Below are positions 22,966 to 34,875 of a stretch of 64,000 nt of DNA, piece after piece. The stretch spans positions 2,291,028-2,355,027 of the forward strand of contig NW_003101677.1 of assembly GCF_000003855.2 (NCBI RefSeq), in the 5' to 3' direction. The DNA is from Blastomyces gilchristii SLH14081 (Eukaryota > Ascomycota > Eurotiomycetes > Onygenales > Ajellomycetaceae). The translations under genes were made by a program, and so were the position numbers. The notes beneath the pieces were generated by a model. It had not been told where the DNA came from. It saw only the letters and a list, made by a program, of their open reading frames with translations, and did no database searches. Position 1 is the stretch's first letter, and each line of letters starts with the position of its first letter.

Positions 22966-23665
22966 GAGAAGAATATTAGTCATGCTTCTATTCATAGAAA
23001 AGAAGTGACAATAATGCAAAAAGAGAAAAACTTTCAAATGTTCAGAAATAGAAGACTTATTCTCAAAGTCTCAAATTAGAAGATCTTACAGAGAAATAAG
23101 CAAAATGTAAATCTCATTTTCAGAATCAGAAATGAAATTAATCAGCAGTTCTTTTGTCAGTTAATAACTAATATTGAAGTTTAAAAACTAGTTATAGCTT
23201 CAATTAAGTTATTCTTCTTTGAAAATTTCATCATTCTGACTACAATCCCTGAATTCAGTGCAGAATTTCTCATTCAGAATGAGAATCTCTGAAAATCAGT
23301 AATAAAATCTTTGTTAAACACAACAATTCTATCTGAGAGAGATGAAAAGTGAGATAAATTCATTCTTTATAACATTTGAGTTGAAATATTTGACTGTGAA
23401 GAATAAATGCTACTTCTCAAAAATAAATTAGAAGAATACAATTTCATTCAACTGAGAAAAGAGTCTGTATAACTAAATTCAATTGAGTTCAGATAAAGCA
23501 GAAGAAATGCCTCTGTTCTAGTATATATAAAGACACTTAAACAATCAAAAATCTCTGAAGTAAGAGTGACAGATTTGAAAATGAGAGTTCATAAATACAA
23601 AGACTCAGGAATGAATCTTAAAGCTCAAACACAGTGTTCAAACTGTCAAAAATATGCACACTTTG
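22966..23665 (+). mobile_element. Tad1-like LINE, copy 3, part a (ORF1 fragment)
   Basis: Mid-ORF1 sequence matching copy 4 from about 39070 and running to the first zinc knuckle, where chromovirus 1 is inserted. The last five bases, CTTTG (23661-23665), are duplicated at 30813-30817. Removing the chromovirus restores the LINE alignment (CACTTTG then the CAATCTCTTG-type continuation). Confidence 0.85.
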
Positions 23666-23969
23666 TGTAGCGGGCTGCGCCCGATCAATCATATAGACTA
23701 TTTCATTACACTTCACAGATTTCTACTGAGACTCTGATTCTCAGTCGCCGATTCTCTGCTGAAAGCTCTGATTCTCAGTTACTGATTCTCAGCCGAAAAC
23801 TCATGAAATTCCTATTCTTCCACCTCAAAGCTTCACTGTGTACATATATAAATATTCACTCTGATTACTGATCTCTGTATCTTCTCTTTCTTTTCCTTTT
23901 CTAATGTGTTTCACTTTGTTATATAAGACCTATATATTATACTGGTCTATTCAGTGTAGATTTCTTAGA
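23666..23969 (+). repeat. Chromovirus 1 left LTR
   Basis: 304 bp starting TGTAGCGGGCTG. It holds a TATATAAATATTC TATA-like box near 23847 and a TTATATAAGACC segment near 23920. It aligns end to end with 30509-30812; its last bases read TTAGA where the right LTR has TTACA. Confidence 0.9.
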
Positions 23970-25326
23970 CTTGAAAAATATTCATTATCTTCTTATTAGA
24001 AATGATTATTTATCAAGAAGATATCTGAACATGTAACAATACATAAGAAATAGAAAAACAATCAATCAGTTAAAGTGAACACCGAGTTTTCAGATAGAAG
24101 CTTGCTCATCAGTCACTCTAACTCTGTAATAAGATCTTATAAAGAGAATATCAGTGAAAGATCTGAGAGTTATAATACTCTAGATATATAAGATATTCAT
24201 ACAATTACACTTCTTCAGATTTCACAGATATTATACATTCAATAAACAATATAATCATATCTAATGATACTATGAGAGAACTCTCAAATGTGAGTATAAA
24301 TATAATATCACAGTAACTCTGAGTAATGTTGAAATTATAATAACAATAAATAGATGATATACATGTGAATTAACAATGCTAATACAAAGAAATTCAATAA
24401 TTAATTCAACAAGAAACTCCTGTAATTTCAGCACTGACAGAATCAAATATGAATACAATGCAAGTACTGAAGAAACACTTAGATGCTTTCACATATTTCA
24501 ATACCTCTGATATCACTCTCTAGTCATCATAAAGGCTGAAAATGCTTATGAAACTAAGTATAGATGAAGATGTCATCAGTTCACTAATTAATCAAGATTG
24601 ATATATCAATGAATGATTGAAGAATCACATAAAACAGAAGTTTCATTCATGAATAAAAGTATGTGAATCAGTGTTATGAACATCTGACAATATTATCAAG
24701 TATCTTAATATTCTGTTTCAAGACACTATCATGCAACAGAAAGTATTAGATTGATTACAGAGTATCTGACAGAGAAACACTTCTCTTATAACATTTATCT
24801 CCAACTTTGATAGCAAGATTCTAGAAGTACATAATCAATCTTGAAAGAATTGAATGAAGATTAGTATACTTAAGAAGACATTAGCTTTTGAACTCATATG
24901 AACTCTTGTAAGTATAGATGAAGATCAGACTTATGAAGGTTTCTGTGTATAACTCTGAATATTGAATGACTGTCTTATCAAGCTCAAGAGTATACAGAAC
25001 AGCAGCAGAAGATGTTACATCTCAGTCACTTATACATATGCACTGAAGAATAACAACAATGATACAGATATTATAAACTGAGTAGACTTGAATATCTACA
25101 TACAAGCAAGAGTCTTCACTGTCTGAACAGACTTCTAAGTTTCTGAGATCACTTCTGAAGAAGTCACTGACTGATATTAATATAAAGTGTGTATCAATTG
25201 TAACTGATCAGATCACATTACTTTCAACTGCTGATTAATCTATGTGTCTTCTCACTTGAGAGAAAGATCAGCATCTTCTTACTCAAAGAATGAATCAGTG
25301 TCTGTCTGCATCAATCACATTGCATT

Positions 25327-25703
25327 GCCCCGGTGGCCGAATGATTAATGCGGCCACCCGGTAGCGCCTTGGCGTGGGAAACCAAGGCATGTGGGTTCGA
25401 AACCCGCAGGGGATACATTAAATCTGGAACTCAAGCACCTCAGGTTTCTAATAAATACAGAGGTGTACAAATCGCTTCAATGAATCGCTCTATGTTCCTG
25501 GGCTGGGAAGTTATTATCACATGTATCTAATTGTCACTCCTTTGTATTTTCCTATGTTCTTGTTATCTTGGCGTGATCTCAACACCTGTATTTCCTCCTG
25601 TATAATCAACACTTGACCTGTATTTAACATCACGCAAGGACTCATCATAAGCTCCGCTTGCATATGAGTATAATGAAAGAATAATAATAATAATAATAAT
25701 AAT
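25327..25703 (+). mobile_element. SINE 1, tRNA-headed, in chromovirus 1 gag
   Basis: 377 bp bracketed by a 14-bp target duplication, AATCACATTGCATT (25313-25326 and 25704-25717). The head has an RNA polymerase III box A-like TGGCCGAATGA (25334-25344) and a consensus box B GGTTCGAAACC (25394-25404). The 3' end has a two-tier hairpin (25640-25669) then AATGAAAG(AAT)n, matching the architecture of the LINE 3' ends. CpGs are retained and there is no sign of hypermutation, so it is young or protected. Non-coding; any ORF across it is spurious. Confidence 0.85.
25334..25404 (+). promoter_or_regulatory. SINE 1 internal Pol III promoter (boxes A and B)
   Basis: Box A TGGCCGAATGA and box B GGTTCGAAACC are about 50 bp apart. 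The box B arm folds as a T-arm (GTGGG/CCCGC). Confidence 0.75.
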
Positions 25704-26617
25704 AATCACATTGCATTAAAGGAAGATTTGAAAGATAACTACAAGAATATCTTAATAAAACAGGGAAAAGATTAGCTTCTGTTCAAATTTATAAACAGAA
25801 GCTTGAAGAGGTCAGATGATAATAATTTAAAGAAAAGATAATAATGAATGTAATTCTTATATCTACTATGATGAATAACATATATAATATGAAGATTATG
25901 ATAGATAGCAGTTTATGCCACTATACAATAATTAAATCTTCAGTTATAAGACATTATAATCTTCAGTGTATTCTCTTATTAAAACCTCAACTTCTCACAG
26001 AATTTAATAGTTTAAAAGATGTTTGCATCTGTTACATAATAAAACTAAACATAGATGTCAAAGAATATTAACATGAAGATATCTATATATTTAAAGTTGA
26101 TAATCTCAATTATAATCTTATATTAGAACTTGTCTGACTATCTGAATAAGACATGTTATTTAACACTTAAAACAGAAGCTTAATAATCTCTAATAATAAT
26201 TGAGTTCATGAAGATGATATTCATAAGAATGTAAACCTGACACAGATCTCTGTCAACATCTATGAAATGCTCTGAAAAAGAAGTCACTGAAAAGATTACT
26301 GATAGCAGAATTATATAGCAATCTATTTCATCAGTCTGACTGATATTAAAAAAGCTCTAGAAAAGTTATTCTGTACTATAATAACAGATTCTCATACTAA
26401 ACTCTCTTAACAATCTTACAAATATCTAGATATCTTTTAACAAGATAATATTATAGACATATCTCTCTTACAAGACTCTGAAGTGAATCATAGTATCAAG
26501 TTAAAAAAGAAGAATGATAAAGACTCTGAATTATTATAAAGCTCTCTTTATAATATGTTTCAAGATGAACTTCTTCTTCTTCAAAAGACACTCAATAATC
26601 TGTTGAATAAGGCCCGG

Positions 26618-26707
26618 TGGCGTAGTGGTTAACTACGCTACCATGAAGCCCCAATTAGCGGCCTTCCCCCCGGGGAATGAATGCTAAGAGAGGGCAGGTT
26701 CAAACTC
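26618..26707 (+). promoter_or_regulatory. SINE 2 internal Pol III promoter (boxes A and B)
   Basis: TGGCGTAGTGG fits box A exactly; GGTTCAAACTC fits box B with one change. The D-arm-like stem GCGTA/TACGC is visible. Confidence 0.7.
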
Positions 26708-27598
26708 TGCAAGAGTCATCTTAACCACAGCTTTCACTGTTAAGTTATAAAACAGTACTGAGGACCCCCGGGTGCACTATAGTGAATCATTGTCAAGCTT
26801 AAGATGTTCATTCCAGGGGTTCTCAGATGCTAATTCTCACTGATCTTAGAGTTAACAGTCTCTCAGATGCTTCAAGTTAGATCAGTACTAGAGTGATTGA
26901 GATCTAGAGTGTCTGCAGAATAGTAAATCATTGTCAAGCTTAACTGGCCAGGTCTCATTCCTCTCACTCTAGACACTCACTTCTGGGAAATGAGATTTAA
27001 AAACTATTTAATTAGGACATTCTGGGACTAGCAAGGACCTAGGTGAGATGAGACCTAGACACTCTTAATAGATGATTAGTTCAAGCAAGACTGTGACTGT
27101 CAATTGATAGACTGAAATACTGAGATTGACAGCTGAAAGATTAGAGACTTAACTAGAATTGAGTAGCTCTGATATTATTCTTAGTGAGAATCTCACTTAT
27201 GAGTAAGCTAGTTATAGAAGCTAGCTGAGTAGCAGCTCTTTAAAGAGAATGATAATCTCTGAAGCAGGCCTGAGAGGACAGAGACAGCAGTTGATTATAT
27301 AGAGTGTTAAAATATATATATAGCTTAAGATGTAAACTGCAGAGATCTTGTTCTATAGCTCTCTTTACTATACTTATTTCTTTCTATTCTTTTCTATCTA
27401 TCTATTTAATATATCTATCTTTAAGACTATGTTCTCTTTTTCTTTGTCATGATATTTTCAAATAATTTCAAAGTATCAGAAGATGTTAAAATACTGTAAT
27501 TTATAAACAGTTTTTGTATTCTGAGCTGGAATTTTCTGATTTTATATATCTGAAATTGATAAGTGTATAATAGTTGACTCTATAGATATAGAAAAAAC

Positions 27599-27653
27599 CC
27601 TGAGAACTAAAGATTCTCAGGTAGATGTCATAGTCTCTGACTGCATACATCTA
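27599..27653 (+). other. LINE-type terminal stem-loops in SINE 2
   Basis: Hairpin 1 at 27599-27621 (CCTGAGAA.../...TTCTCAGG) and hairpin 2 at 27622-27653 (TAGATGT/ACATCTA outer stem, AGTC/GACT inner stem), same as the LINE consensus. Confidence 0.75.
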
Positions 27654-27697
27654 TAATTGAAGAATAATAATAATAAGAATAATAATCTGTTGAATAA

Positions 27698-30495
27698 AGA
27701 CTTTATATATATTAACAACTCTTCTGCTTCAGCTTGTATTCTCTTTGCAAAGAAATCAGGTGAAGAACTCTGATTCTGTGTGAACTATCAAGAACTGAAT
27801 AGATTAATAAAGAAAGACTACTATTCTTTATCTCTTATCAATGAAACTCTAGCTCATATCAGACAAGCTTAATAATTTATAAAGATAGATATTATTACTA
27901 TGTTTCATAAGATCTGCATTACTGAAGAAGATAAGTGACTTACAGCATTTCAAACATAATATAATCTCTTTGAATGAGTAGTTACATTCTTCAGACTGAC
28001 TAACAGTTTCAGTACATTTCAGAAGTATATTAACTGCACACTTCAAGATTTTCTTAATGAATTTATATCTGTATAACTCAATGACATTCTCATCTTCACT
28101 GATGAGTTTAGAAAAGAATATCAAGATTATATATAAAAGATATTACAATGACTACAAGAAGCAGAACTACTAATAGATATAGATAAGTATGATTTTAAGA
28201 TTAAAAGTACAAAATATCTAGACTTTATCATAGAAGCTGGTAAAAGAATCTGAATGAATTCTGAGAAGATCTCTGCTATTCTTGAATAAGAGACTCTGTG
28301 CACTGTGAAAGAAGTACAAAGCTTCATTGAATTTGCTAATTTCTATCAGTGATTTATATAAAACTTCTCAGATATTATGAGATCACTTACAGAACTCACT
28401 ATGAAGAACTCAGTATTTCAATGATTAGTGAATACTGAAGCTGCATTTACACAGATGAAGAAGATGTTTATTAATATCTCTCTATTGATAATATTCAATT
28501 CTGATCACAGAATAGTTATTAAAGTCAATTTCTCTGACTATGTCACAAAAGAAGCTATATTATAATATAATTATCAAGATGTCTTATAATTATATATCTT
28601 TATATCTAAGAAACTGAGTTCTGCTGAATGCAACTATGAGATCTATAATAAGAAACTTCTCATGATTATACACTATTTAGAAGAATGAGACTCTGAACTC
28701 TGAAGTGTCTTTAAATTTAAGATAATCACAGATCATAAGAATCTCAAGTATTTCACAATCACTTATAAACTTACTGAATTCTAGATGTGATGATCTATGT
28801 TATTAAGCTGTTTTCACTGCACTATACACTACTGCTTCAGTAGTCAGAACTTGATGACAGATGCTCTCTTATAATGAGAACAGAATATGTTATCTAATGT
28901 TACAGATATATACTGAATAAACCAGAAATATCAGCTCTTAAACTCAAAGATATTAGTTAATGAGAATGAGATCACTTATAATATAATACATGCTTCACTG
29001 ATCAGATCATCTTCTGAATCTACACTAAATGAATTGTAATATATAACAACTCAAACTGATGAACTTCTTCAAGCACTCACTGAAGCAGTATATCAAAAGT
29101 ATTCTGATTCTTCTCAGAACTATATATAAGAATTGATATCTCAGAATGCTCAATTGATAATAATAACACTCTGTAATTTTATAAATGACACTGAGTCTCT
29201 TACTCTGAACTCTTACATATCTGAATAATGCAAGAGATGCATGATTGTTATATAACTGATTATTCAGGTTGTGAATAACTGTATTAAATAATCTCTTAAG
29301 AGATCTACTGATCTTAGATATTAAATAGTATTAGATGTTTTATTCAAAACAGTAACTGTTATTCTTCTATTATCTTTTGAAAGAATTATAGAAAAGATCT
29401 ACTGAAATCACTTAATATCACTAATAGAATCTGATAAGATATAGTAATTAACTTCATTATTAATCTCTCTGAGAGTAAAAGTTGTAAGAATATTCTAATT
29501 ATTATTGACTGATTGAGTAAGAGTGTAATATTAAAGTCTTGTAATAAGATGAATACTGAACAAGTTACTGCAACCTTTCTACAGAGCTCATTCTATTGAA
29601 TATATAACTTATCAAGATCTATAGTATCTGATTGAGACTGTTAATTTATAAGTACTCTCTGAACAAGAATCTGTCAAGTTCTTAAGATTATATATTATTT
29701 ATCAACTATCTATCATTCTGAGACTGATGATGTATCAGAATAAATAATTCAGACTGTAAAAAACTATCTTTGTAAGTTCTGTAATTATTTATAGAATAAT
29801 TGATATAATCTTCTTCTATAAACAGAGATTGCTATCAATGATTAAGATACTGTTTCAACAGATATAAGTCTGTTCTTTCTTATCTATGAATATTACATGA
29901 AAGTGTTGAATCTTCTAGAGATCACACAGTTCACACTGAACTCTCACAGTCTGATTCAGATCACTGATAATATAGTAATAAAGCTCTGAGATATCTGTGA
30001 TTGAGCAGAGGTCTTTATAACAAGTGTTAAACAAGACTAAGAAGATTGAATCAAGGTTTACTGAGACTCTGCTGAGCAATATAAGATAGAAGACCTGATG
30101 TGATTGAATTTTAAGAATATACAGATCACATACTCATCTTATACACTGAATTACTGCTATGTTAAGTAAAAATTGATAGAGATTCTAGACAGTCAAAACT
30201 ACTATCTTGATACTCTATCAGACATTTATAATATGTTTTATACAAGCTTGCTTCACTGCACTATCACTGACTCATTTCCTTCTCAACTGACTTTCAACTG
30301 GCAGCTGTCAGAGATTATAGAAGAAGATAATGAACTTAAGTAAGAGATTGAGAACATTCTTAATAAGAGACCCCGCAGCCGCGGCTGACAGTATGTTATA
30401 AAATGAGTCAGCTATGATCATCTGACCTGAACACTAAGTTCTGTGTTATCTGAGACTGCGGCTCTTGACTGATGAGAACTATGTACAATAAGAGA
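27698..30495 (+). pseudogene. Chromovirus 1 RT, RNase H, integrase and chromodomain (broken)
   Basis: RT: CVNYQELNRLIKKDYY (about 27780), FRLTNSFSTFQKYIN (about 27995) and the catalytic box as WLNDILIF (about 28075), with the first Asp changed to Asn. RNase H: VNFSDYVTKEAI (about 28530) and a Trp-rich continuation ending near 28880. Integrase: IIIDWLSKSVIL (about 29500), RSIVSDWDCQFIS (about 29620) and YHSETDD (about 29705) carry the DDE triad, with D, D and E still visible. Chromodomain: RPRSRG then QYVIKWVSYDHLTW (about 30370-30440), the usual chromovirus C-terminus thought to guide integration to heterochromatin. Many in-frame stops. Confidence 0.85.
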
Positions 30496-30508
30496 AGAAG
30501 AGAGTTCA

Positions 30509-30812
30509 TGTAGCCGGCTATGTCTGATCAATTATATAGATTATTTTATTACACTTCACAGATTTCTACTGAGGCTCTGATTCTCAGTTGCTGATTCTCT
30601 GCTGAAAGCTTCAATTCTCAGTTACTGATTCTCAGCTGAAAACTCATGAAATTTCTATTCTTCTACTCTGAAGCTTTACTATGTACATGTATAAATATTC
30701 AGTCTGATCACTGATCTCTGTACTTTCTCTTTCTTTTTCTTTTCTAACATTTTTCACTTTGTTATATAAGACCTATATATTATACTGATCTATTCGGCGT
30801 AGACTTCTTACA
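30509..30812 (+). repeat. Chromovirus 1 right LTR
   Basis: 304 bp, TGTAGCCGGC...TTACA, same length as the left LTR. Immediately followed by the target duplication CTTTG (30813-30817) and LINE copy 3. Confidence 0.9.
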
Positions 30813-33800
30813 CTTTGTAATCTCTTGTTTCAGAGACTCAAAATGTGCATTCTATACTAGAGATTACAAAACTAGTGAGCATAAATGTGAAATATGCTTA
30901 AAAAGAGATGAAATATATCAACACACTCTACTTAAAAACTCTAATTGCAAGGAAAAACATGCATCTAGCTTCAAAGAATGCATATTTACTCTAAGAACTC
31001 AAAAGAACTGAAGAAAAGATAAAGATCAAAGTGAATCTAGAACTGAAGAAAATAGTCAAGTCAGTAAATCTACAACTGTAAGCTTAAAAAGTAAAAACTC
31101 TTAATTATCTAATTTCTTAAACTTCAATTCTTCAGCTAAATATAAACAGAATTTGAATTCTCAAACTTCTGTTAAGATTAGAGAATTGAGAAATAACTCT
31201 GATAATAAACTAGATAGTATGTAAGCAGTTAAGATTCCTGCTTTTTAAAATAGTTATAATCTACTATCTGATAGTAGTGATTAGATTCTACTCTATCTCT
31301 ACACTCTTTTAGTATGAATATACAACAAAAACAGTTAAAAAAGTTTAAAAACTCTGCAAAAATCACATCTATTCAAAACAATATGAATAGAAACACAAAT
31401 TGCATTTATTCTTATCTTCAAATTGCATTTGAATAAAAAGTTAATTTTATACTTCTTCAGAAACTGAATTGTAATACTGAGTAAAAATACATCATTTCTC
31501 ATTCAAATTACTAATGCTTTCTATCTCAAAAGTCTGAGATAAAGTCAAGAGTAGTGATCTATAACAGAAAGAGATCAAGATATTAATATAATCTAAGATT
31601 TGATATTATATCTGACTCTGATATTCTAGTGAGTGATATTATAGATGAAGAGACTAAGTTTAATACTATACAGCTTATAAATATCTATAATGAAAAGTTA
31701 TTGAAGAAAAATAACAATATCTGAATAATTAATAGTGGATTTTTGAGTCTAACTTTATTACAAAACTCTATAATTATAGAAGATTTCAATGCATATTCTC
31801 TCTGATGAAATTCAGAATGTGAAAGAGCAGTAAGAGTAGATAAACTAGTTAAATAAGTCTTTAAGAATTTAATAGATCTAGTTAACAAGTCTGATTAATA
31901 AACATTCTTTAAAAAAGACATGAAATAGAAATCTAATATAGATCTAATTGTCTTATCATAAAATCTAATTGAAAGAAGACTTATAATCTGATTTATTGAT
32001 TCAAATCAGACATCAAAATCAGATTATGAGATTATTCAATTTAATATTGAAGTGAGTGAAAAATAAATGAGTGAAAATTCTCTTCTCTCTAATCAGTATA
32101 ACTTTGAAAAAGCTCATTGAAAAGCAGTTGAAGAAAGTATAAAACTGTTAAAAGCTGAAAGACAGAGTAAGCTCTATTAAAATCTCAGTCAAGATATCTC
32201 AAATGAAATGCTTGAGAATAAAGTAAAGCTCATTGCATCTATTATTCTAATAAGTATTAGAGATAATATTTTGAAGAAAAAGTCTTCTAAGTCCTTCAAA
32301 TTTTGATAAAATGAGAATATCACATCTAAAAGAAAACAATTAGTCACTACTAGAAGAGATTGAAAGAATTATATAATATATAATAAAGAGTTTAAAGCAG
32401 TCAGAAATGTATATTTTTCAGATATTAAAAGAGCTAAAACAGACTGCTGAAACAAATTTCTTGAAGAAGTATAAGAAAAAGTAGTTTTTCAAGCTTTCAA
32501 CTACATTAAAACAAGAAGTGTAGCAAAACTTTCGGTCTTAGAATATAAGTTTCAGAATGAATCATATACAGCAAATTCTTTCAAGAAAAAATATCAAGCT
32601 TTTTGGAGAATGCTCTTTCAAAACTTATCAGATTCAGATTCATAGAAAGAGAATATATAACTTTATAACTATGTTAATGAAAATTACTGAGAATGATCTG
32701 AACTTACATAAGATGAATTAGAGTTAGCTATATTCTCAAGTTCAATTAAAACTTTCCCAGGGCCTGATTCAATCAATCACTTAATTATTTAAAGCATATA
32801 TTTCTACTTGAAGAATATTTTGAGCTCTTTTTTAATCTCTTAAAAAATGATTATTATTCTGAATGGTGAATAGAAGTCACTGAAGTGATCCTTGCAAAAC
32901 CTAATAGAGAGGCTTCAATTTCTAAGTCATATAGAGTAATATCTCTATTGAACTGTCTGAAAAAGATTTGAGAAAACATAATAGCTACTAGACTAGCTTT
33001 TATAAGCTCTATTAATGATTCTCTTCTATTTAGTGAATAAATAAGAGAAAGAAAACAATGCTCTGTAATTGACACTGTTCACTCAGTTATTTATGATATT
33101 TAAATAATAAAGTATAAAGATCTGGTCTCAACTGTAGTTGTTATTAATATAAAAGATGCATTTAATTATGTTTCAAAGTCAAAGATGATTTAGACTCTGA
33201 AGATGTTAAAACTATCACTTTCTCTAATAAAATAAGTCAACTGTTTTATATTTAAAAGAATTATATAACTATTCTTTGATCAAATAAAATAAGATAAGAC
33301 TGAGATAAAAATAGAAGAACTGTAAGAATCTTCAATTACATTCATTTTATTTACAATATACACTGCATATCTATTCAAGAATAGAGATATAAAAATAGTG
33401 AGATCTTTAAGTTATATGAATGATATTGATCTAATCTACAGTTTAAAAACACTTAAAGAGAATTTAGAAGTGATTGAAAATGCAGTAAAGAAAATCTTTG
33501 TTAGAGTAGATATCAATTAAATTTAATTTAATATGAATAAAACTGAGTTAATTTATTTCTATTCTAGATTCAATGAGGAAACTCTATATCTAACTCTTTT
33601 AAATCAAGAGATTAAACCCAGTTTAAATATCAAATGATTAGAAGTATGATTAAACTCCAAGTTGAATTTTAAATATCATATTCAATAAAGAACTATCAAG
33701 ACAGAAAGACTATTAAATAGCATAATCAGACTATTAAATACAAATAGAGATCTTTCCTTCCAGGCCATGAGATAGTTATATATAGTCTGTATTATCTCAG

Positions 33801-34875
33801 TAGCTGATTATGAAGTTCAAGTTTAATGAAATAATCAAGAAACTTTCACTGAACTCTTTCAAATTCTGTAAAACAGAGCTTTGAGAAGAATTCTAAGAGT
33901 ATTCAAATCATCTTTTATTAAAGTAATGAAAATTGAAGCTTTAATTCTCTCTTCTGCTATTAGATTTGAAAACGCCTGTATAAACTATACTCTGAGAATT
34001 ATAAAGATGAGTTTATAAGTCATATAATTAGAGAAAGAGTCTCTTCTTCATTTTCATTAATTAACTCAGGAAATAAACTGAATTGAAATAGATTTCTTGA
34101 TTGAAATAAGAATAATTCTTCAAAGTAAATACTCTCTCAACTATACAGACTACATTCACTGACTAAAAATCAATTTTTCTTATTAAATATTGAAAAAGTT
34201 GATTATAAGAAAATATCTCTCTGAAGAGAAAAGCTTGAATCTCTCATAGACTGATAAATAAATGAACTATCTAAAGAGAGATAATATAAACAGCATTTGA
34301 AGTGAGTCTCTATAATTAATATAAAAGAGTCTATTCTGATTTACTCAAATAACTCAAAAATTGAGATCTTGAATAGATTAGACACAGACATTGCTTATAC
34401 TGAAGATAATATCAATTTTATCTCAGATTTCTGAAATTTAGACTGTGAATCTGAAGTCTTTGATACTGAACTATTTATAATAGTGAAAGCTTTCACACTC
34501 ATTGAAATAAAATCTTATAAAAGAGAAAATAGTTTGAAAGAGATATAAATATTCTCTTATAGTCAAGCTGTTTTAAAAAGACTTAGAAATAGTCAGATTC
34601 ATAATAATCAAATGAATCTTGAACTGATTTTAAACTCTGTTTTAAAAATTCAAAAGAGAAGAACAGTAAAACTGATAATTTATCTATACTAAGTTTCTAC
34701 TTATATAAATATTCATGACAATGAATTGACTGATTCAGCTGTAAAAAAGAGTTCAGAATTAAGCAGATCTAATTAAAAAATAGTGTTCTGATCTTTTATA
34801 AAGAGCAAGGTAGAAGAATCTTGTTTAGATAAGTGAAATAAAAGCTGACAGAAACAAAAGAAGAGTATATATTAT
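30813..34875 (+). mobile_element. Tad1-like LINE, copy 3, part b (end of ORF1, most of ORF2)
   Basis: Continues copy 3 from the zinc-knuckle region through APE, RT and RNase H to the C-terminal region, where chromovirus 2 is inserted at 34875/34876. RT YxDD reads YMND (about 33415). The most decayed copy: many Trp, Gln and other codons are stops and the RNase H block has lost acidic residues (SNNSKI near 34345). The left and right ends align with parts a and c once both LTR elements are removed. Confidence 0.85.

Larger units (their letters stand above)
24480..26165 (+). pseudogene. Chromovirus 1 gag and protease (broken; split by SINE 1)
   Basis: The gag region reads through TGA codons as a Trp-rich capsid-like protein and ends with a zinc knuckle at 25190-25231: CINC-X4-H-X4-C with all four ligands intact. 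SINE 1 (25327-25703) lies just after it; excising the SINE and one target duplication restores the frame (INHIALKED). The protease follows: IDSS at about 25901 is the DSG/DTG active-site triplet with Gly changed to Ser, and NYNLILELVWL (about 26105) is the usual ILG-W-L block with Gly changed to Glu. Non-functional. Confidence 0.75.
26611..27680 (+). mobile_element. SINE 2, tRNA head joined to LINE 3' UTR
   Basis: 1070 bp bracketed by a 17-bp target duplication AATAATCTGTTGAATAA (26594-26610, 27681-27697). The head has box A TGGCGTAGTGG (26618-26628) and box B-like GGTTCAAACTC (26697-26707). A central body of about 640 bp with no recognised homology or ORF follows. The last ~330 bp (about 27349-27680) are clearly the Tad1-like LINE 3' UTR, including both terminal hairpins and the AAT-type tail. 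The head keeps CpGs while the LINE-derived part is AT-shifted. Long for a SINE, but head, tail and target duplication fit LINE-dependent retroposition. Confidence 0.85.
23666..30812 (+). mobile_element. Ty3/gypsy chromovirus 1, inserted in LINE copy 3
   Basis: A complete but dead LTR retrotransposon of 7147 bp including two SINE insertions. LTRs of 304 bp each (23666-23969, 30509-30812) start TGTAG and flank gag, protease, RT, RNase H, integrase and a C-terminal chromodomain, in Ty3/gypsy order. A 5-bp target duplication (CTTTG) brackets it. All coding regions carry many TGA/TAA/TAG codons. The two LTRs have diverged mainly by C/T and G/A transitions, so they measure mutation pressure, not clock-like age. 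Confidence 0.92.

Noticed and set aside
25334..25410. Functional tRNA gene
   Set aside because: Box A and B are present, but the arms do not fold into a full cloverleaf with a clear anticodon arm and acceptor stem, and the unit has SINE body, tail and target duplications.
25348..25530. 60-codon plus-strand ORF
   Set aside because: It lies wholly inside SINE 1 and reads through the tRNA-like head; non-coding.
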